Shown: positions 1 through 12,585, counted from the first letter of the stretch. The stretch: 64,000 bases of DNA from Gambelia wislizenii (GCA_030847615.1 JAUMIR010000004.1:104794001-104858000), one strand, 5' to 3'. The notes: generated by a model from the letters alone, not told the origin. Translations and numbers: made by a program.

Positions 1-428
1 TAATATAAGTGATAACATTTCATACATCTTTTGAGATAGGAAAATAGTGCTAGTGGCTGTTGAGTGGCATAGGAGCAAGTTTCCATGAAAACTTGAGCCA
101 TAATAAATTTGCTGTACTTCAAGATACAACATGATTATTGGTGGACTGTCCTCTATCCAAGAATCAATTTCTTGGTATTGCTGTGATTGCTGTCTCCATG
201 GCTTGACGTAGTGTTTTGTCATTTCACAACTTGTTGCTTTCATCAGTCTCAGCAAGTTCCATTGATCTGGAACTTTTCCAATATGTTGTGGTTTTCTTTG
301 CAATCATTCCGTATTAAAATTTTCATTTAATACTTAAGTAAAAAATGCCCATGTTATTTGGGCTGTGGATGGAAAAAACTTTGAGGAAAAAACTTTTTTC
401 ACAATATTTATTGTTTAATCAGCAGGGT

Positions 429-472
429 ATAAATAAATAAATAAATAAATAAATACATAAATAAATAAATAT
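429..472. repeat. (AAAT)n microsatellite
   Basis: About eleven ATAA/AAAT units with one C interruption. Confidence 0.95.
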
Positions 473-531
473 TATTGTTTATTAATAATTAATGAGTTGC
501 CACAACTCATGTGACAACTGAGTAATCTAAA

Positions 532-628
532 TGTACAGTTGTCCCTTCACATTCGTGGGGGTTAGGTTCCGAAGACCCCCATGAATGTGAAAAATCCACG
601 AATAATAACAGCCCCCCCCCGGCGTCCT
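532..628 (+). mobile_element. Tigger/pogo-like terminal sequence
   Basis: Begins TACAGTTGTCCCTTCACATT and carries the TTCGTGGGGGTTAGGTTCC motif typical of the terminal repeat of Tigger-like MITEs elsewhere in this window (57346, 26339). Only the left end is recognisable; it runs straight into the hairpin array. Confidence 0.5.
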
Positions 629-801
629 GAAAGTGGCGACGGGGCCTTCGGAGGCCCCGTCGCTACTTTCCCCCCACCACCCTGCCGGCCCCATGAAAGT
701 GGCGAGGGGGCCTCCAGAGGCCCCATCGCTACTTTTCCCCCACACCCACTGCACCTACTGAATGTGGCGATGGGGCCTTCAGAGGCCTTGTCGCTACTTT
801 C
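629..801. repeat. Tandem array of three GC-rich hairpin units
   Basis: Three units start at 629, 695 and 760, a period of 65-66 bp. Each contains a 42-bp imperfect palindrome of the form GAAAGTGGCGACGGGGCC, a six-base loop, then its complement. In the first unit the 18-bp stem has one mismatch. CpG-rich, strongly unlike the AT-rich surroundings. Related but more decayed units recur at 1472-1620. Confidence 0.85.
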
Positions 802-1471
802 CCCCCACCTCTCCCGGCCTCCCTCTGACCCATGGGTTTATTTTGGGGGGAGATACCTCACCCATGAGTGAAGCAGGGAAAGACATAAAAGAGGTGGACT
901 TACCTGCTGGAGGTAGAGGAAGGCTGGGGGGCACGGTAGAGAGTGTGGGAGCAAGGTGGAGTTGGAGACAAGGAGGCAGCCTGAGTTAGCCATGGAGCAG
1001 AGCATGCGTTGCCGGCTAGTCTAGGAGCGATTATGCAGGCAGCTCCTCGGCTCCCAGACCCTCGGCTTCTTCCCTTCACAGCACTTACTCCCCCTCTCCA
1101 GAATGCCATGCACATGCACGCACACACGCACATGCACATTCTCCCCCTTCCCTCTTTTGGCAGCAGAGTCCCTCCCTCCCATCCACCGCCTTCCCCAGCC
1201 TCCCCAAGGCGGCTCCTCGAAACCAAGAGGCCCTCCCGCTCACTCACCATCTTCCCCGGCCTTCCCGAGGCAGCTCTGAGGCTTCAGAGCCACCTCAGGA
1301 AGACCAGGGAGAGGCCGGGCGGCCACCCTTCCGTTCGCCCCCCGCCTTCCCCAGCAGAGTCTTGCCTGCCGCCACCTTACCTGGCCTTTCCGAGGGAGCT
1401 CTGGGGAAGCAAGGAAGGCCTCAGGGATGGTGGTGGCCAGGTGGGGGGGAGGCCCCACCCTCCGCCTCCCT

Positions 1472-1620
1472 AAAGTGGTGATTGGTGCTTTGTAGCCCTG
1501 CCCGCCACTTTCCTCCACCCTCCCTGAAGTAGCGATCAGGGCTTCATAGCCCCGCCTGCCACTTTCCTCCCCCCTCCCTAAAGTGAGGCTTTGAAGCCCA
1601 GATCGCCACTTTAGGAAGGG
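1472..1620. repeat. Second, diverged set of AAAGTGG...CCACTTT hairpin units
   Basis: Three units (about 1472, 1529 and 1584) each begin AAAGTG- or GAAGTAG-like and end CGCCACTTT-like around a GCTTTGTAGCC/GCTTCATAGCC core. They clearly belong to the same motif family as 629-801, spaced roughly 56 bp, with more substitutions. Confidence 0.65.
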
Positions 1621-1639
1621 TGGTGAGGTTGTGGGTGGG

Positions 1640-1732
1640 GGCCAGGGGGGGAAGGAGGCCTATGGCCACATGTCAACACAAATGGCTATACGTGTCAGTG
1701 CTGACACGCATGTCATAGGTTCGCCATCACCG
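1640..1732 (-). mobile_element. hAT-like transposon terminus
   Basis: Read on the minus strand from 1732 the sequence is GGTGATGGCGAACCTATGAC, the terminal motif of a hAT family I know from amniote genomes. It is followed by an 8-bp perfect palindromic stem, CGTGTCAG/CTGACACG, at 1691-1708. The opposite terminus was not identified; the GC-rich block 800-1640 may be its body. Confidence 0.5.
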
Positions 1733-4020
1733 GGCTAAGTATTACATCGAGTTTAGTCCTAAGTATCTGCCTTAAAATCAAAATGTTTGCTTTCAGAATG
1801 TGTTTATGGAAAGCACCCATTGTTCTCTGTGTTTAATGTCTTTTGATGTAGTTCAACTTTTGAGATAATGGAGGATACATATTTTTTTGAAAAAAAGTAT
1901 AATAATAACAATATTACCTTGAAGACAGACATACAACACTTTTCAGATAGACTGGGGATGCTTCCAATGGAATGATTTCTATGCACATAATACACCTTTT
2001 GGAATATATATATAAAAATGGTGTAGACCAATATGGTAGTTTTTAAATGAATCTTTTGTTGCATATATGCTTTATGTGTTAGCAGTCTGTTGGCAGCAGT
2101 TATGTAATTTTCACAGCTTTTTCATCTTTACCCAGGGGTCGTTTACATGGCAAAAATAATCCTCAAAGAATTCGCCTAGAATTCTTATAGTTCCCATGTG
2201 TTCCGCATTTGCAGCAACCTTTTCGGAAGGAGGGAGTCTAAAACACCCATAAGTGGTGCAGTTAATGACACTGCTGATTTTCCGCCTTTTTTTAAAAAGT
2301 GCCACAAATGTGCGCATTATCGCATTTGGGAACTGTCCATCATTTTTAAATTCGGGATGTTAAAAATCAGGGATGTGGGTGATTTTTTATCGTGACGCCA
2401 CAGAAACCCGCCTACACATTCGGCTTTCCTTTCTGCTTTGAAGCATCCCCGTAAACATCTTTCGTTTTCCTAATGGAGTCAGTTCAGAGAACAAAGAAGG
2501 TAGATGGGTAAACCCAAAATCTCCATTGACGCATTGTACTGTGGAATAACGCAGCCCGCATGCAAGGCAGCTGTTTAAGGACGTTGAATGCAGTGATAAT
2601 ATTCTTCTTAAACCCAGAACACATACCCAAGTACTCTGTCAAATATTTTTGTTCTTTACGGAGTCTTTTAATTTTTCTAATAAGGATTCTTCTTTGGTAG
2701 GAACAACACTTCTCAGAGAATGAAACCATTGTAGAAAGTACTCTAATAGCCAAATACAAGCAGGAAATGAGCCTAGCTAAAACTTCCATGGCTGCAACAA
2801 TTTACTTGGGACGATTGAAGAGAACAAAGACCATAAAAGATGACGAGATGCCCAATCAGAAGTGCAAGAGGGGGGAAGTAGATGACCAATGGGAATACGG
2901 GTGGCGGGAATTCCCGAAGGAAGTACGTCTAGAACGAATGACGTACTTCGTTGATTGACAGGTAGGGTTGTCAAAGTATACAGAATATCGATGTCATGGG
3001 AACTGAAATATTTCGATGTGTAGAAATTCGCACCATAATATATTCCCCATTATAATCACATCGGAACTACATCGCGGAACTAAACAGGATCCGAAATTTT
3101 CCTGTAGGAACTCTGTGATGCAAAATCGAAAGTGCACTAATGCGATACATTGCGCAACAAAAGTTGCTGTGGAACCGACCGCATAGTTTAAATGCTTCAT
3201 CCTTCTTGGAATTGCTTGGTGTGTATGATGTTGGTCAGGTTTGAAACAGCCCTTGAGATTCTTAGGATTCCTGATACAATGCCAGGTTGTAGTCTGTATT
3301 CAGTACATTATATATGTGAAAAGCACTTGGAATTGATTGTATGTTCCTAGTAGGAACTCTTGCCTTCTGTGGGTAAGATGGGTGTTCAAACTACCATTTA
3401 GTCTTAGATCTCACAAGGTGAGATTTGGCTCAATCAGAATCTACCATCTTAACTTTCCTTATGGGGTATGCCATCTTAAGTCCTTCAGAGAAATGGTGGA
3501 AAGTAAGTAAGAAAATAAACTTTATTAAATATACATCCTGCCTTTCTCCCTGAAATGGGACTTAATAAATCCCATTACTCAATAAAATAGAATAAAAATG
3601 CAGTTAAGATGCAAAACAAATTCACATATTAATGCACAATTAAATGGAAAATAAATGGCAATATACTACTACTACTGCTGCTAATACTATAGCACCCACT
3701 CAGTAAACAGCCCCATCAAAGACTTTGGTTGGCTATGTGAGAAGAGTGTATATCACTGTTCATTCCCTTATGACTGTCCTAGTTCCCCACTGTCATAGGA
3801 AGGAACCACTTTATGAGCTTCTCCCAGGTCCCCAGGGCCCTGTCATGTTTCCTTAGGACTAGAAGGAGTGTAGTGCCATTTCCAGGGCATTTGTGTCATG
3901 AAAGCCATGCTGGAAGGTCCTACTTCATGTTGTTGGTATTCATTCAAGTACCCTGTCTTGCCTAGACATCAGAGTTTGCGCTATGCTAATTACTCAAAAT
4001 TGTGTTTAAATTCTGGCTTT
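1733..4020. other. Mostly unrecognised intronic sequence
   Basis: 2128-2420 starts with GGGGTCGTTTACATGGCAAA, resembling the ends of the inverted-repeat elements at 27936 and 62835. 3500-3700 resembles a minus-strand L2 3' end (TTTATTAAATATACATCCTG). The rest shows no gene and no repeat I can name. Confidence 0.4.
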
Positions 4021-4266
4021 GTTCTTGTTGTGTGTCTTCAAGTTGTTTCCAACTTATGGCGACCCTAAGGCAAACCTATCATGTTTTTTTTTTTTAATTT
4101 AGTGGCAAGATTTGTTCAGAGGGGGTTTGCCTTTGCCTTCTTCTGAGGCTGAGAGAATGTGACTTGTCCAAGGTCATCCAGTGAGCTTCCATGGCTGAGT
4201 GGGGATTCTAACCCTCGACTTGAGTCATAGATACATACTCAAACCAGTATACCCCTGCACACAACT
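4021..4266 (-). mobile_element. Sauria SINE
   Basis: Minus-strand copy. The plus strand shows the Bov-B-type tail first (TTGTTGTGTGTCTTCAAGTT, then CTTATGGCGACCCTAAGGC), then the central CAAGATTTGTTCAGAGGGG, GTGACTTGTCCAAGGTCATC, and finally the tRNA-derived head with a B-box-like TTCTAACCC. A T-run at 4084-4096 interrupts the tail. Moderately diverged. Confidence 0.9.
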
Positions 4267-4269
4267 GCA

Positions 4270-5300
4270 TCCTGGCTATATCATGCCAAAAGGCAATTTA
4301 GTGAAGTTATCTCTGTCTGTTTAACAGTTACATTGTAATATGCCAGAGATAAATTGGGCAGGTGTTATTCTGGGAGTTGCTCTTTTCAGGTTGTTCTTGG
4401 TTTTGTGATTGTTTGTGTGTTCATGAATAGATTAGATGTGTTTTCATATTAATCTAACTTGTTTCATTCACACTTCATTAATTGAATAAGAGGAGAAGGG
4501 ATCTTCCTTATACATGCATTATTTCATGGTCAGAAGGCCAGAGCATATCTTGATAAATAATAAAGGATGGCAATTATTTTTGTAATCACTTTGTCTTTCT
4601 CTGTTTTGTTTGAGGCATCTGGCATATTTAAACTGTCCACTTCTTCTTTCACAATTGGCTACTTTCCCCCAAGTCTCTTATTCCTTCTGACACCTTTGAC
4701 CCAGAGTGGCCAGCAAAACATAGATGCACTGAATTCCTTCTATCAAAAGCATTCTTCATAGTTGAGAGAGAGAGAATTATAACTTATGAGCTGACATTGC
4801 CATTATGCAGAGTAGGACACCACCTCAGGTAGCTGATTTTGAACTGCCTGAAAAGGAAGAAAATGATTAGTAGTTTAACTTATTATTATTGTATAGATTT
4901 CTGCCTGGCCGGGGTAAGAGTACTTGGGAGATTTCCAGTATCAGATGGCAAAGTAATTTTATCAGGCTTTGTGGGATGGCTGGGGGAGGGAACTATTTGT
5001 TGCTCCTCCTCAGGCAGAAAAAATGTATTTGGCTGACTCTAAATGTGTAAGGGTTTTTTTATAGTCCCTTTCTTTTGACGCATTAGAAATGGTCACAGCA
5101 TACTTCTGTTACTAAGGATAGTAGACTGGTGTTGAAATCCTCAGAATTTCCCCCCCCTTGGCTCTCAATAGATGACTTGGGAAATTGTGTATGAAGTTTT
5201 TGCCATATCTGGGATTTAGGTGATATTTTTAATATGTATTAGATGAAAATGAAACATTTCTGTCCTTGTTCCTCCTTGCCCCTTGCAGATACCATTGGTA
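4270..5300. other. Unrecognised intronic sequence
   Basis: AT-rich, no supported gene; the short open frames (64-65 codons) have no family features. Confidence 0.4.
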
Positions 5301-6935
5301 TAATGCCATTTTGCCTGTCACCATTTGTTTCCAATGAAATATGGGTGGGGGACCAATTAATATGGTCTTCCTCTGGAGACTTATGGAATCTGGTGGACCA
5401 CTGAATGCACTGGGGAATCTTCAGAATGATAAGGCTGGTGACTCAGTTGAGGTCTTGGTCTCACTAAAAGATGGTGAGATGGAAAGGACTGTTGATGTTG
5501 TTGCTCCCAAGTGCCCACTCTGGTGCTGTGGAGCCTGTAAATTCCTTTGGCTTATAGAAGATCCATGGGTGATAAAACAGGTGGCTTAGGTCTCTACTTC
5601 ATTATGAACTTGTTGCCCAGCACTTAGTGATGAGCATCCTGTTAGGTTCAGGCTCAAAGAGACTAGAGTGGAACCATTGATAAATCAGTGAGTCACATCA
5701 AGGAGAAAGTCACTCATATTTGCTTAGAACTTGATACCACTGTAGTAGCAATGTCTGGGGGAGTGTCTAGTATCCCATCTTGTCAGCTTTTTTGAGATCG
5801 GTTTCACTTTCCACTCAGCTTCATTCAGTTAATGACAGGTACCAGATGCTTGAATCATTCTGTCCCAACACATGAAAGGATGACATTACCCACCCCCATG
5901 TATGGCTGGTAATATCAAATAGAGTTGGACTAATTGGTTGGATCCAGGGGTGGTGGTAAATTCTTCATTATGTTCACACATTGAAAAAGACTATAGTTCA
6001 TCCTCTTTTGAATAGGACATAGGGATATGTGAGAACTTCCAGCCTGTCATCCACATCCCATTTTTGGGCAATGGGCTCAGATGTGGCTGGACAGCTTCAT
6101 ATGTTCTTGGAAGAAACTGAACTCATCTGATTTCAGGCTGGGGTATGTTACTGAAATAAGCTTGTTTGCCTGGGTCTGTTTGAAGGACAGGGAAAATAGT
6201 GTCCTTTTGATCCACTTGAATCTTTTACCGACTTTAGGCACCATTGATTATGGTATCGTCCTGAATCAGCTCTGCAGGATCAGAGTATCAGGCGCAGGTG
6301 GTTCCATTCCTCTCTTATCTACAGACAGGTTCCAGAGAGAGGCATTGGACTTCTTTGCAGCCCCATGGCTGTTTAGCTGTGAGATGATAATGGGTTCCAT
6401 GCTGTTTAATATCCATATGAACCTGATGGGTAAGGTCATTAGTAGTTTGGAGGCTGGACTGTGCAATGTGCTGTATGTGGGGCTTGATGCCCAACAACTA
6501 CATGGGAAAATGGCGGCGGGGGGTGGTGGTTTAAAGGAATTGCAATGGCTGCCAGTATACTTCCAGTTTGAATTCAAGGCCCTGGTTGATATTTAGCCTC
6601 AACATTTGAATTCCTCTCCCTGCCCAGTCACTGAAATGTGGTAAAGGGCTCTTCTCTGTGTCCCATAAGTAGCGGCAATAGGCTCTGTGGAAATGCAGGA
6701 GAAAAGCATTTCTTGCCTGTGGTCCCTAGTTGTAGAATGCCCTCTCCTTGAAGGCCCAGCTGTCACCAATGCTGGCTTCATTCCAGCACAAGGTTAAAAT
6801 GCTGCTTTGGAGGTCTGGGGATCTTGACTAAATTTACACAGGTACAAGGTTCTAAAGTGTTTATATGCTTTTAGACTATTAAATGGTTTAATTACTCCTT
6901 ACTGTTTTAAAATGTTTAAAGCTGATTTTGTTTGC
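5300..6935 (+). pseudogene. L2 LINE remnant, ORF2 decayed
   Basis: Plus-strand remains of an L2-clade non-LTR retrotransposon. Around 5440-5540 the reading VLVSLKDGEMERTVDVVAPK resembles the endonuclease/RT linker of vertebrate L2. Around 6240-6480 IDYGIVLNQL and MLFNIHMNLMGKVI resemble the RT domain (motif A and B neighbourhood). 6640-6830 reads like the L2 C-terminal region and the usual AATGCCCTCTCCTTGAAGG 3' segment; the tail at 6880-6930 has TTTAATTACTCC and TTTTAAAATGTTTAAAG. Many stops and frameshifts; old insertion. Confidence 0.6.
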
Positions 6936-7027
6936 ACACTGTCATAGAATCATAGAATCATAGAGTTGGAAGAGACCACAAGGGCCATCCAGTCCAACCC
7001 CCTGACATGCAGGAATACACAATCAAA

Positions 7028-9690
7028 TCATTCCTGACAGATGGCCACACAGCCTCTGTTTAAAAACCACCAAAGAAGGAGACTCCACCACACTACGACG
7101 CAGTGTATTCCACTTCTGAACAGTCTAACTGTCAGGAAGTTCTTCCTAATGTTTAGGTGGAATCTCTTTTCCTGTAGCTTGAACCCACTGCACCATGTCC
7201 TAGTCTCTGGAGCAAGAGAAAACAAGCTTGCTCCATCCTCAGTATGACTTCCCTTCACATATTTAAACATGGCTGTCATGTCACCTCTCAACCTTCTCTT
7301 CTTCAGACTAAACATGCCCAGCTCCCTAAGCTGCTCCTCATAGGGCATGGCTTCCAGACCTTCCACCATCCTGGTCACCTTCCTCTGGACACATTCCAGC
7401 TTGTCCATATCCTTCTGGAATTGTGGTGCCCAGAACTGGACACAGTATTCCAGGTGAGGTCTGACCAAAGCAGAATACAGTGGCACTATTACTTCTCTTG
7501 ATCTAGACACTATACTCCTATTAATGCAGCCTAGAATCGCATTGGCTTTTTTAGCTGCTGCATCACACTGCTAACTCATGCTTAGCTTGTGGTCCACTAT
7601 GACTCCTAGATCCCTTTCACATGTACTGCCATCAAGCCAGGTGTCACCCATCCTGTATCTGTCCATTTCATTTTTAGAGCCCAAGTGTAGTGTCCTACAT
7701 TTTTCCTGGTTGAAATTCATTTTCTTAATTTTGGCCCGGCTTTCTAATCTGTAAGCTCATTTTGGATTCTGATCCTGTCCTCTGGGGTATTAGCTACCCC
7801 TCCTAATTTGGTGTCATCCGCAAACTTGATAAGCATACCCACCCTCTATTCCCTCATCTAAATCATTGATAAAGATGTTGAATAGCAGTGGGTCCAGGAC
7901 AGAACCCTGTGGCACCCCACTAGTCACTTCTCTCCAGGATGAAGGGGAGCCACTGATGAAGCCAGGATGAAGAGGAGCCCTTTGGGTTCGGTCAGTCAAC
8001 CAATTACAAATCCACCTAACAGTTGCATTGTCTAGCTCACAGGTCCCTAACTTTTTTGCAAGAATATCATGGGCAACCTTGTCAAAAGCCTTACCGAAAT
8101 CATGATACACTACAGCCACAGCATTCCCTTTATCTATCAAATTGGTAACTCCAACAAATAAAAAAAGATAAGATTAGTCTGGCATGACTTGTTTTTGAGA
8201 AATCCATGTTGACTTTTAATGATCATGACATTCCTTTCTAAGTGCTTACAGACTGTCTGTTTAATGATCTGCTCTAGAATCTTTCCTAGTATTGATGTCA
8301 GGCTGACTGGGCGGTATTTATTTGGGTCTTCTGCCAGTTCTTTTAATACCCTTGGCTGAAGTTCATCTGGCCCTAGAGACTTGAACTCATTCATACTGGC
8401 CAGGTATTCCTGAACTACCTCTCTACCAATTCTGTGTTGTATTTCCACTTCTGCATCATCTGCTCATTTTCCTCAGGTTGAGCACTGTTCTCCCTTTGGG
8501 AGAAGACTGAAGCAAAGAAGGTGTTAAGTAGTTCTGCCTTTTCTCTGTCCCCTGTTAGCCTTTTGCCATCTTCTCCATGCAGCGGCCCTAACATTTCCTT
8601 ATTCTTCCTTTTGCTAAAAACATAACAAAAAAAAGCCCTTTTTATTGTTTTTAACCTCTCTAGTAAGCCTGCGCTCCATCTGTGCTTTAGCTTTTTTGAC
8701 GTTTCCCCTACATGAGCTGGCTAATTGTTTGAATTTTTGTTTGGTGATTTCCCCTTTTCCCATTTCTTGTACATGTCCTTTTTAAGTTTTAGCTCAGTTG
8801 AGAGTTCTTTAGACATCCTTCCTGATTTCTTTATTCACCTCCCCTTTTTCCTCCTTATTGGAACTGTTTGAAGTTGTGTCGTCAATATCTCACTTTTTAG
8901 AAACTCTTATCCCTCATGAAGTCCCTTCTCTTTTAATATTCCCGACCATGTGATCACTCCCAGTAATTCCCTAAGTTTTCTGAAATTAGCTTTCTTAAAG
9001 TCTAGAATGCATGTCTGAATATTCCTCTGTATAACAAACTCCAGGAGAGCATGGTCACTCTCCCCTAAGGATCCCACCACTTCCACACCATTAACCAGGT
9101 CATCCCCATTGGTTAGGATCAGATCTAAAACAGCTGATCTCCTTGTTGCCTCTTCCACTTTCTGGACAATAAGATTGTCTGCAAGGCAAGTGAGGAATTT
9201 GTTGAACTTTAAATTCTTGGCAGAGGTGAACTTCCAATAAATATCAGGATAGTTGAAACCCCTCATTACTACACTACTACATCTCTCCTTTCTGAATGTG
9301 CAGTCATCTGCTCCAGGAAGGCATCATCCAAGTCCTTGGTTTGGCTTGGAGGTCTGTAGTAGACCCCCACAACATCCCTGTTGTTTCTCTCCCCCTTGAT
9401 TTTTACCCAGATGCTCTCAACCTGGCTTCCAGGATTTAAGTCATGGATCTGTTCACAGGTGTAAACATCCTTAATGTATAATGCTACTCTCCACCCTTTC
9501 TGTTTGGTCTATTTCTCTGAAATAGACTATACCCCTCTATACCTACATTCCAATCATGAGACTCATCCCACCAGGTTTCAGTGATGCCTATTATATCATA
9601 TTTGTTTTGCTGTGCTAAGAGTTCAAGTTCATCATGTTTGTTTCCTATGCTCTGTGCATTAGTATACAGACATCTATGACCCTGGGCCAT
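7028..9690 (-). pseudogene. CR1 ORF2 (endonuclease-reverse transcriptase), broken
   Basis: Reads in pieces on the minus strand. 9690-9484: endonuclease start with LYTNAQSIGNKHDELE and DIIGITETWW (catalytic Glu). 9266-8907: GFNYPDI (the usual Asp of GDFN is not readable), LDLILTN, and the ESDHALLEF Asp-His motif. 8448-8137: PNKYRPVSLTSILGKILEQI and SQHGFLKNKSC of the RT fingers. 8140-7814: [10 protein letters not shown] (motif A) and [20 protein letters not shown] (motif B), with the FADD codons just downstream in another frame. 7510-7028: the CR1 C-terminus [20 protein letters not shown] and LKKRRLRGDM. At least four frame changes and deletions; non-functional. Confidence 0.93.
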
Positions 9691-9874
9691 TTCCCCTATC
9701 TGCCTTTTAAAGGGTTTATTCCTCCCATTGTTGGGTTGTTGTGCTATTTGCCTTGTTCTCTATATAACATTTGGGCTATTATGTCTCACTCAATGAACTC
9801 CTGCCTTCAAGAGTACTGTCTCCCTCCCCCATACAACTCAGTTTAAAACCCTCCTGATCAGATCTTTCAGACTC

Positions 9875-10795
9875 TTAGCAAAAACGTTCCTGCCAAGTGC
9901 ATGAGAGGTGCAAACCATCCCTTGCAAGAAGTCCTCCCTGAAACCGCATCCCATGGTCCAGGAAGCCAAATTGTTCCCAGCGGCACCATCTGCTTAGCCA
10001 GTTGTTCACCTCCACTATTCTTCTCTCCCTTCCTGGGCCATGCCCTTCCACTGTAAGGACAGACATGACTATCTGTGCATCCAGGTTCTTCAGCTTACTA
10101 GCCAAAGCCTCATAATCCCTTGTGATCTTCTGGAGGCTATGCCTTGAAGTATCATTGGTTCCCACGTGGACCAAAAGGAAGGGATAACCGTCAGAAGGCT
10201 TGATGAGTCTTGTCGTCCTCTCTGTTACATCTTGATATTTTGCCTCAGGGAGACAGCATACCTCCTGAGACATTTTGTCAGGTCTGCAGCCTACTACTTC
10301 TGTTCCTCACAGCAGAGAATCCCCTACCACCACCACCCTCCTCCTTTGATTCTTGGCAGAGGCCACTTCATGTGCTGGATCGACCAAGGATTCCTGTATG
10401 TTTGCTAAGGCCTGGCACTGCTGCACTTCCTCTTCTTCTCTGGAAAGAGAAAGAGCATCAAATTGATTCTGTAGCTTCACGCTGGCCGAATGAGCCCTGG
10501 CCTTTCTAGTTCTCTGTGTCACATTCCCCAAAGTGTTCATTTCCTGTGTATGGGTAATGGCCTCCTCCGCAGAGACCTCCCTGGTGTGTTCTGCATCCAG
10601 GTTGTTCTTTGCTCTTTCCAAGAAAACCTCTTGCTCCCTAATATTCAGAAGAGTAGATACCCTGTCCTCAAGATGCTTGACCTTCTCTTCCAGCAGGGCC
10701 ACCCACTTGCACTTGCTGCAGATGTAGCTCTCCACATCCTCTGGCAAGAAGACAAACATCCTACAAGTGTTACAAGTCTGCAGCAGCTCCTTCAC
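9875..10795 (-). pseudogene. CR1 ORF1 (zinc-finger, coiled-coil, SGNH esterase), broken
   Basis: 10795-10307 encodes a Cys cluster (CNTCRMFVF, CSKCKWVALL) like the PHD-like finger of CR1 ORF1, a heptad-rich stretch (LLEEKVKHLEDRVSTLLNI), and VVVVGDSLL, the block-I GDS motif of the SGNH esterase domain. 10273-9875 continues the esterase with PFLLVHVGTNDTSR (GTND block) and DGLHLS (the catalytic Asp-His block). A frameshift separates the two parts. In CR1 elements ORF1 binds nucleic acid and is needed for retrotransposition. Confidence 0.9.
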
Positions 10796-10956
10796 TCTGC
10801 ATATTCAGTCTTCTTAAGTAGTCACTGAAAGAGAACTTTGGGCTTCCCTGTCCAAACTCCTCTGGTATCCCTACTCCACCCAATGCCTGTTGGCCTTCTT
10901 TCTCAGAAGAGGTCCTATGCCTTTGTTATGTTAGAACTGTGCATGTTACAGGGCAC

Positions 10957-11270
10957 TTCCCGCTGCTTTTTCAGGATTAACCTGGAAAGACTGTAGAAAA
11001 AGTTATATAGAGCTAGTAGCTGTTAACTCCTCCCCCAGGCAGGTCAGTGGCTCAGCAGAAGCCCCTCCCCCTCAGACCATGTGCTCAGGGAGAACAAAGG
11101 TCAAAAACAAACTCAAGTTCCCAGCAAGACTTTAAAAAGAGAGTTGAAAAATGAAGGCTGTCCCCTCACACAAGCTCACCTACTGCTGCTTTTCCAAGAT
11201 TAATTTGGAAAGACTGTAGAAAAAGTTATATAGAGCTAGTGGCTGCTAACTCCTCCCCCAGGCAGGTCAG
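10957..11270 (-). repeat. Duplicated segment in the CR1 5' UTR
   Basis: Two about 88-bp copies (10960-11047 and 11183-11270) share GGAAAGACTGTAGAAAAAGT and AACTCCTCCCCCAGGCAGGT with an exact offset of 223 bp. The second copy ends where the element ends. In other LINEs such arrangements are promoter monomers. Confidence 0.8.
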
Positions 11271-11275
11271 ATTAG

Positions 11276-12585
11276 ATGTCTCCTGAAATGTTGTTATATA
11301 GACTGGGATAGAAATGTCTTTTTAAAAAGTACGTATTAGGAATGATAGAAATCTTTCCCCAGCTTTTATTCTGTACCTTGTGGGTTTACAAGAAAGAAGA
11401 TAAGTATTTTGCAATGGCTTAAAAGTAGTAAATCTTACCTAATTGCAAGAAGCTGAATCTGAAAAATAAAATATACGAAAAGAAGGCAAGGCAAGAAATA
11501 GGCAGAACACTAATCAATTATTAGATACAGAAAGAGCTTTAATTAATGAATTAGTATAACCCAAGAACTTAAAACTATTTGTTGCCTGAAGATACTAGGT
11601 GTGTATCATGGGATCCTTGCTTTTAACCTGAATCACAGGAGTAATTAAAAAAATGTATAAAAGATAAAACAGTGTTTTGATTACATGTCACCTAAAAAGC
11701 AATACTTCATTGCCTGAGAATAAATGTGCAATATAGAAAACCTGCCCCACTTTAAGCTACTCTACTGATGACCCTCAGGTATGCCTGATATCTGGTAAAT
11801 GGGTTACTCATTCATGTCCCAATGTTATGGCTAGACTAAAAGCAGAAAATGGTCTGGAGGTCAAGGTCCAAGGAACACTGGAAAGTATTAAACAGATACT
11901 GTATAATATGATGGAGCTTTAATCATAGCTCTGTGTTGTGAGTGTGTCAAATGAATTAAATTCTGTTGTGATAACTAAAGATTGGAGGACGGTTAGTTCC
12001 ATGGTTTATACTGAGAATATAACTCAATACAGTAGATTGGCCTCAAACTTGGTGCCGTAGGAGAGATTGTTTTGTTCATGGGGCATGCTAATTTTGAAAT
12101 AAAGGCTAAGAAATTTATGGGTTTAAGCTCTGACAAGTGACTTCTAGCTCTTTTTCAAGCATTGTCTGCTTTTCTTTGAGTCAGGTTTGAAAGGTGATTT
12201 TTCTGTTTGTAAAGCATTTTTTTTTGGGAAATGGTTGTGTTAGGTTAGAGAGAATGTGAGTATGTGTTTTATCATAGTAACAATATAAGGTGCTTGTACC
12301 TCATATTTGTACATGCATTTTTGACCATTTTTGGCTATGGCATTTGTTCTACACATGCTGAATAATGTAGGAGAGGCCAGGAGAGAAGGGATATAGAATG
12401 GGGTTGAATGTGGATAGAAAGAATGTGTAAAGTAGGTTCAATATGTGCCAGAAAGCAGAATCCAGAGGAAATCTGAGACTTCCTCTCTATTTTTGTTCAC
12501 TTATTTTGATCCTATTATTAGTAAAATAAACTCTATTTCTGTTTTAGAGAAGAACCAATGAACACACTGTTTTTTAGACAAATCT
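11276..12585. other. Unrecognised intronic sequence
   Basis: AT-rich; no gene, and no repeat I can name. Confidence 0.4.

Larger units (their letters stand above)
6942..11275 (-). mobile_element. CR1 LINE, near full length
   Basis: Minus-strand CR1. Its 3' end is the diagnostic octamer-like tail seen on the plus strand as CATAGAATCATAGAATCATA at 6943-6970. Going upstream on the minus strand come the ORF2 C-terminus, RT, endonuclease, then ORF1 and a 5' UTR. Length about 4.3 kb, close to complete CR1, whereas most genomic copies are short 3' fragments. Both ORFs are broken by several indels. The 5' UTR contains a duplicated segment (offset 223 bp) described separately. Confidence 0.93.

Noticed and set aside
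1009..1473. 154-codon proline-rich frame as a gene
   Set aside because: GC-rich composition keeps both strands open (92-116 codon frames opposite); no domain, lies between transposon ends.
629..1620. CRISPR-like array of palindromic repeats
   Set aside because: Eukaryotic intron, no unique spacers; the intervals are themselves repetitive.
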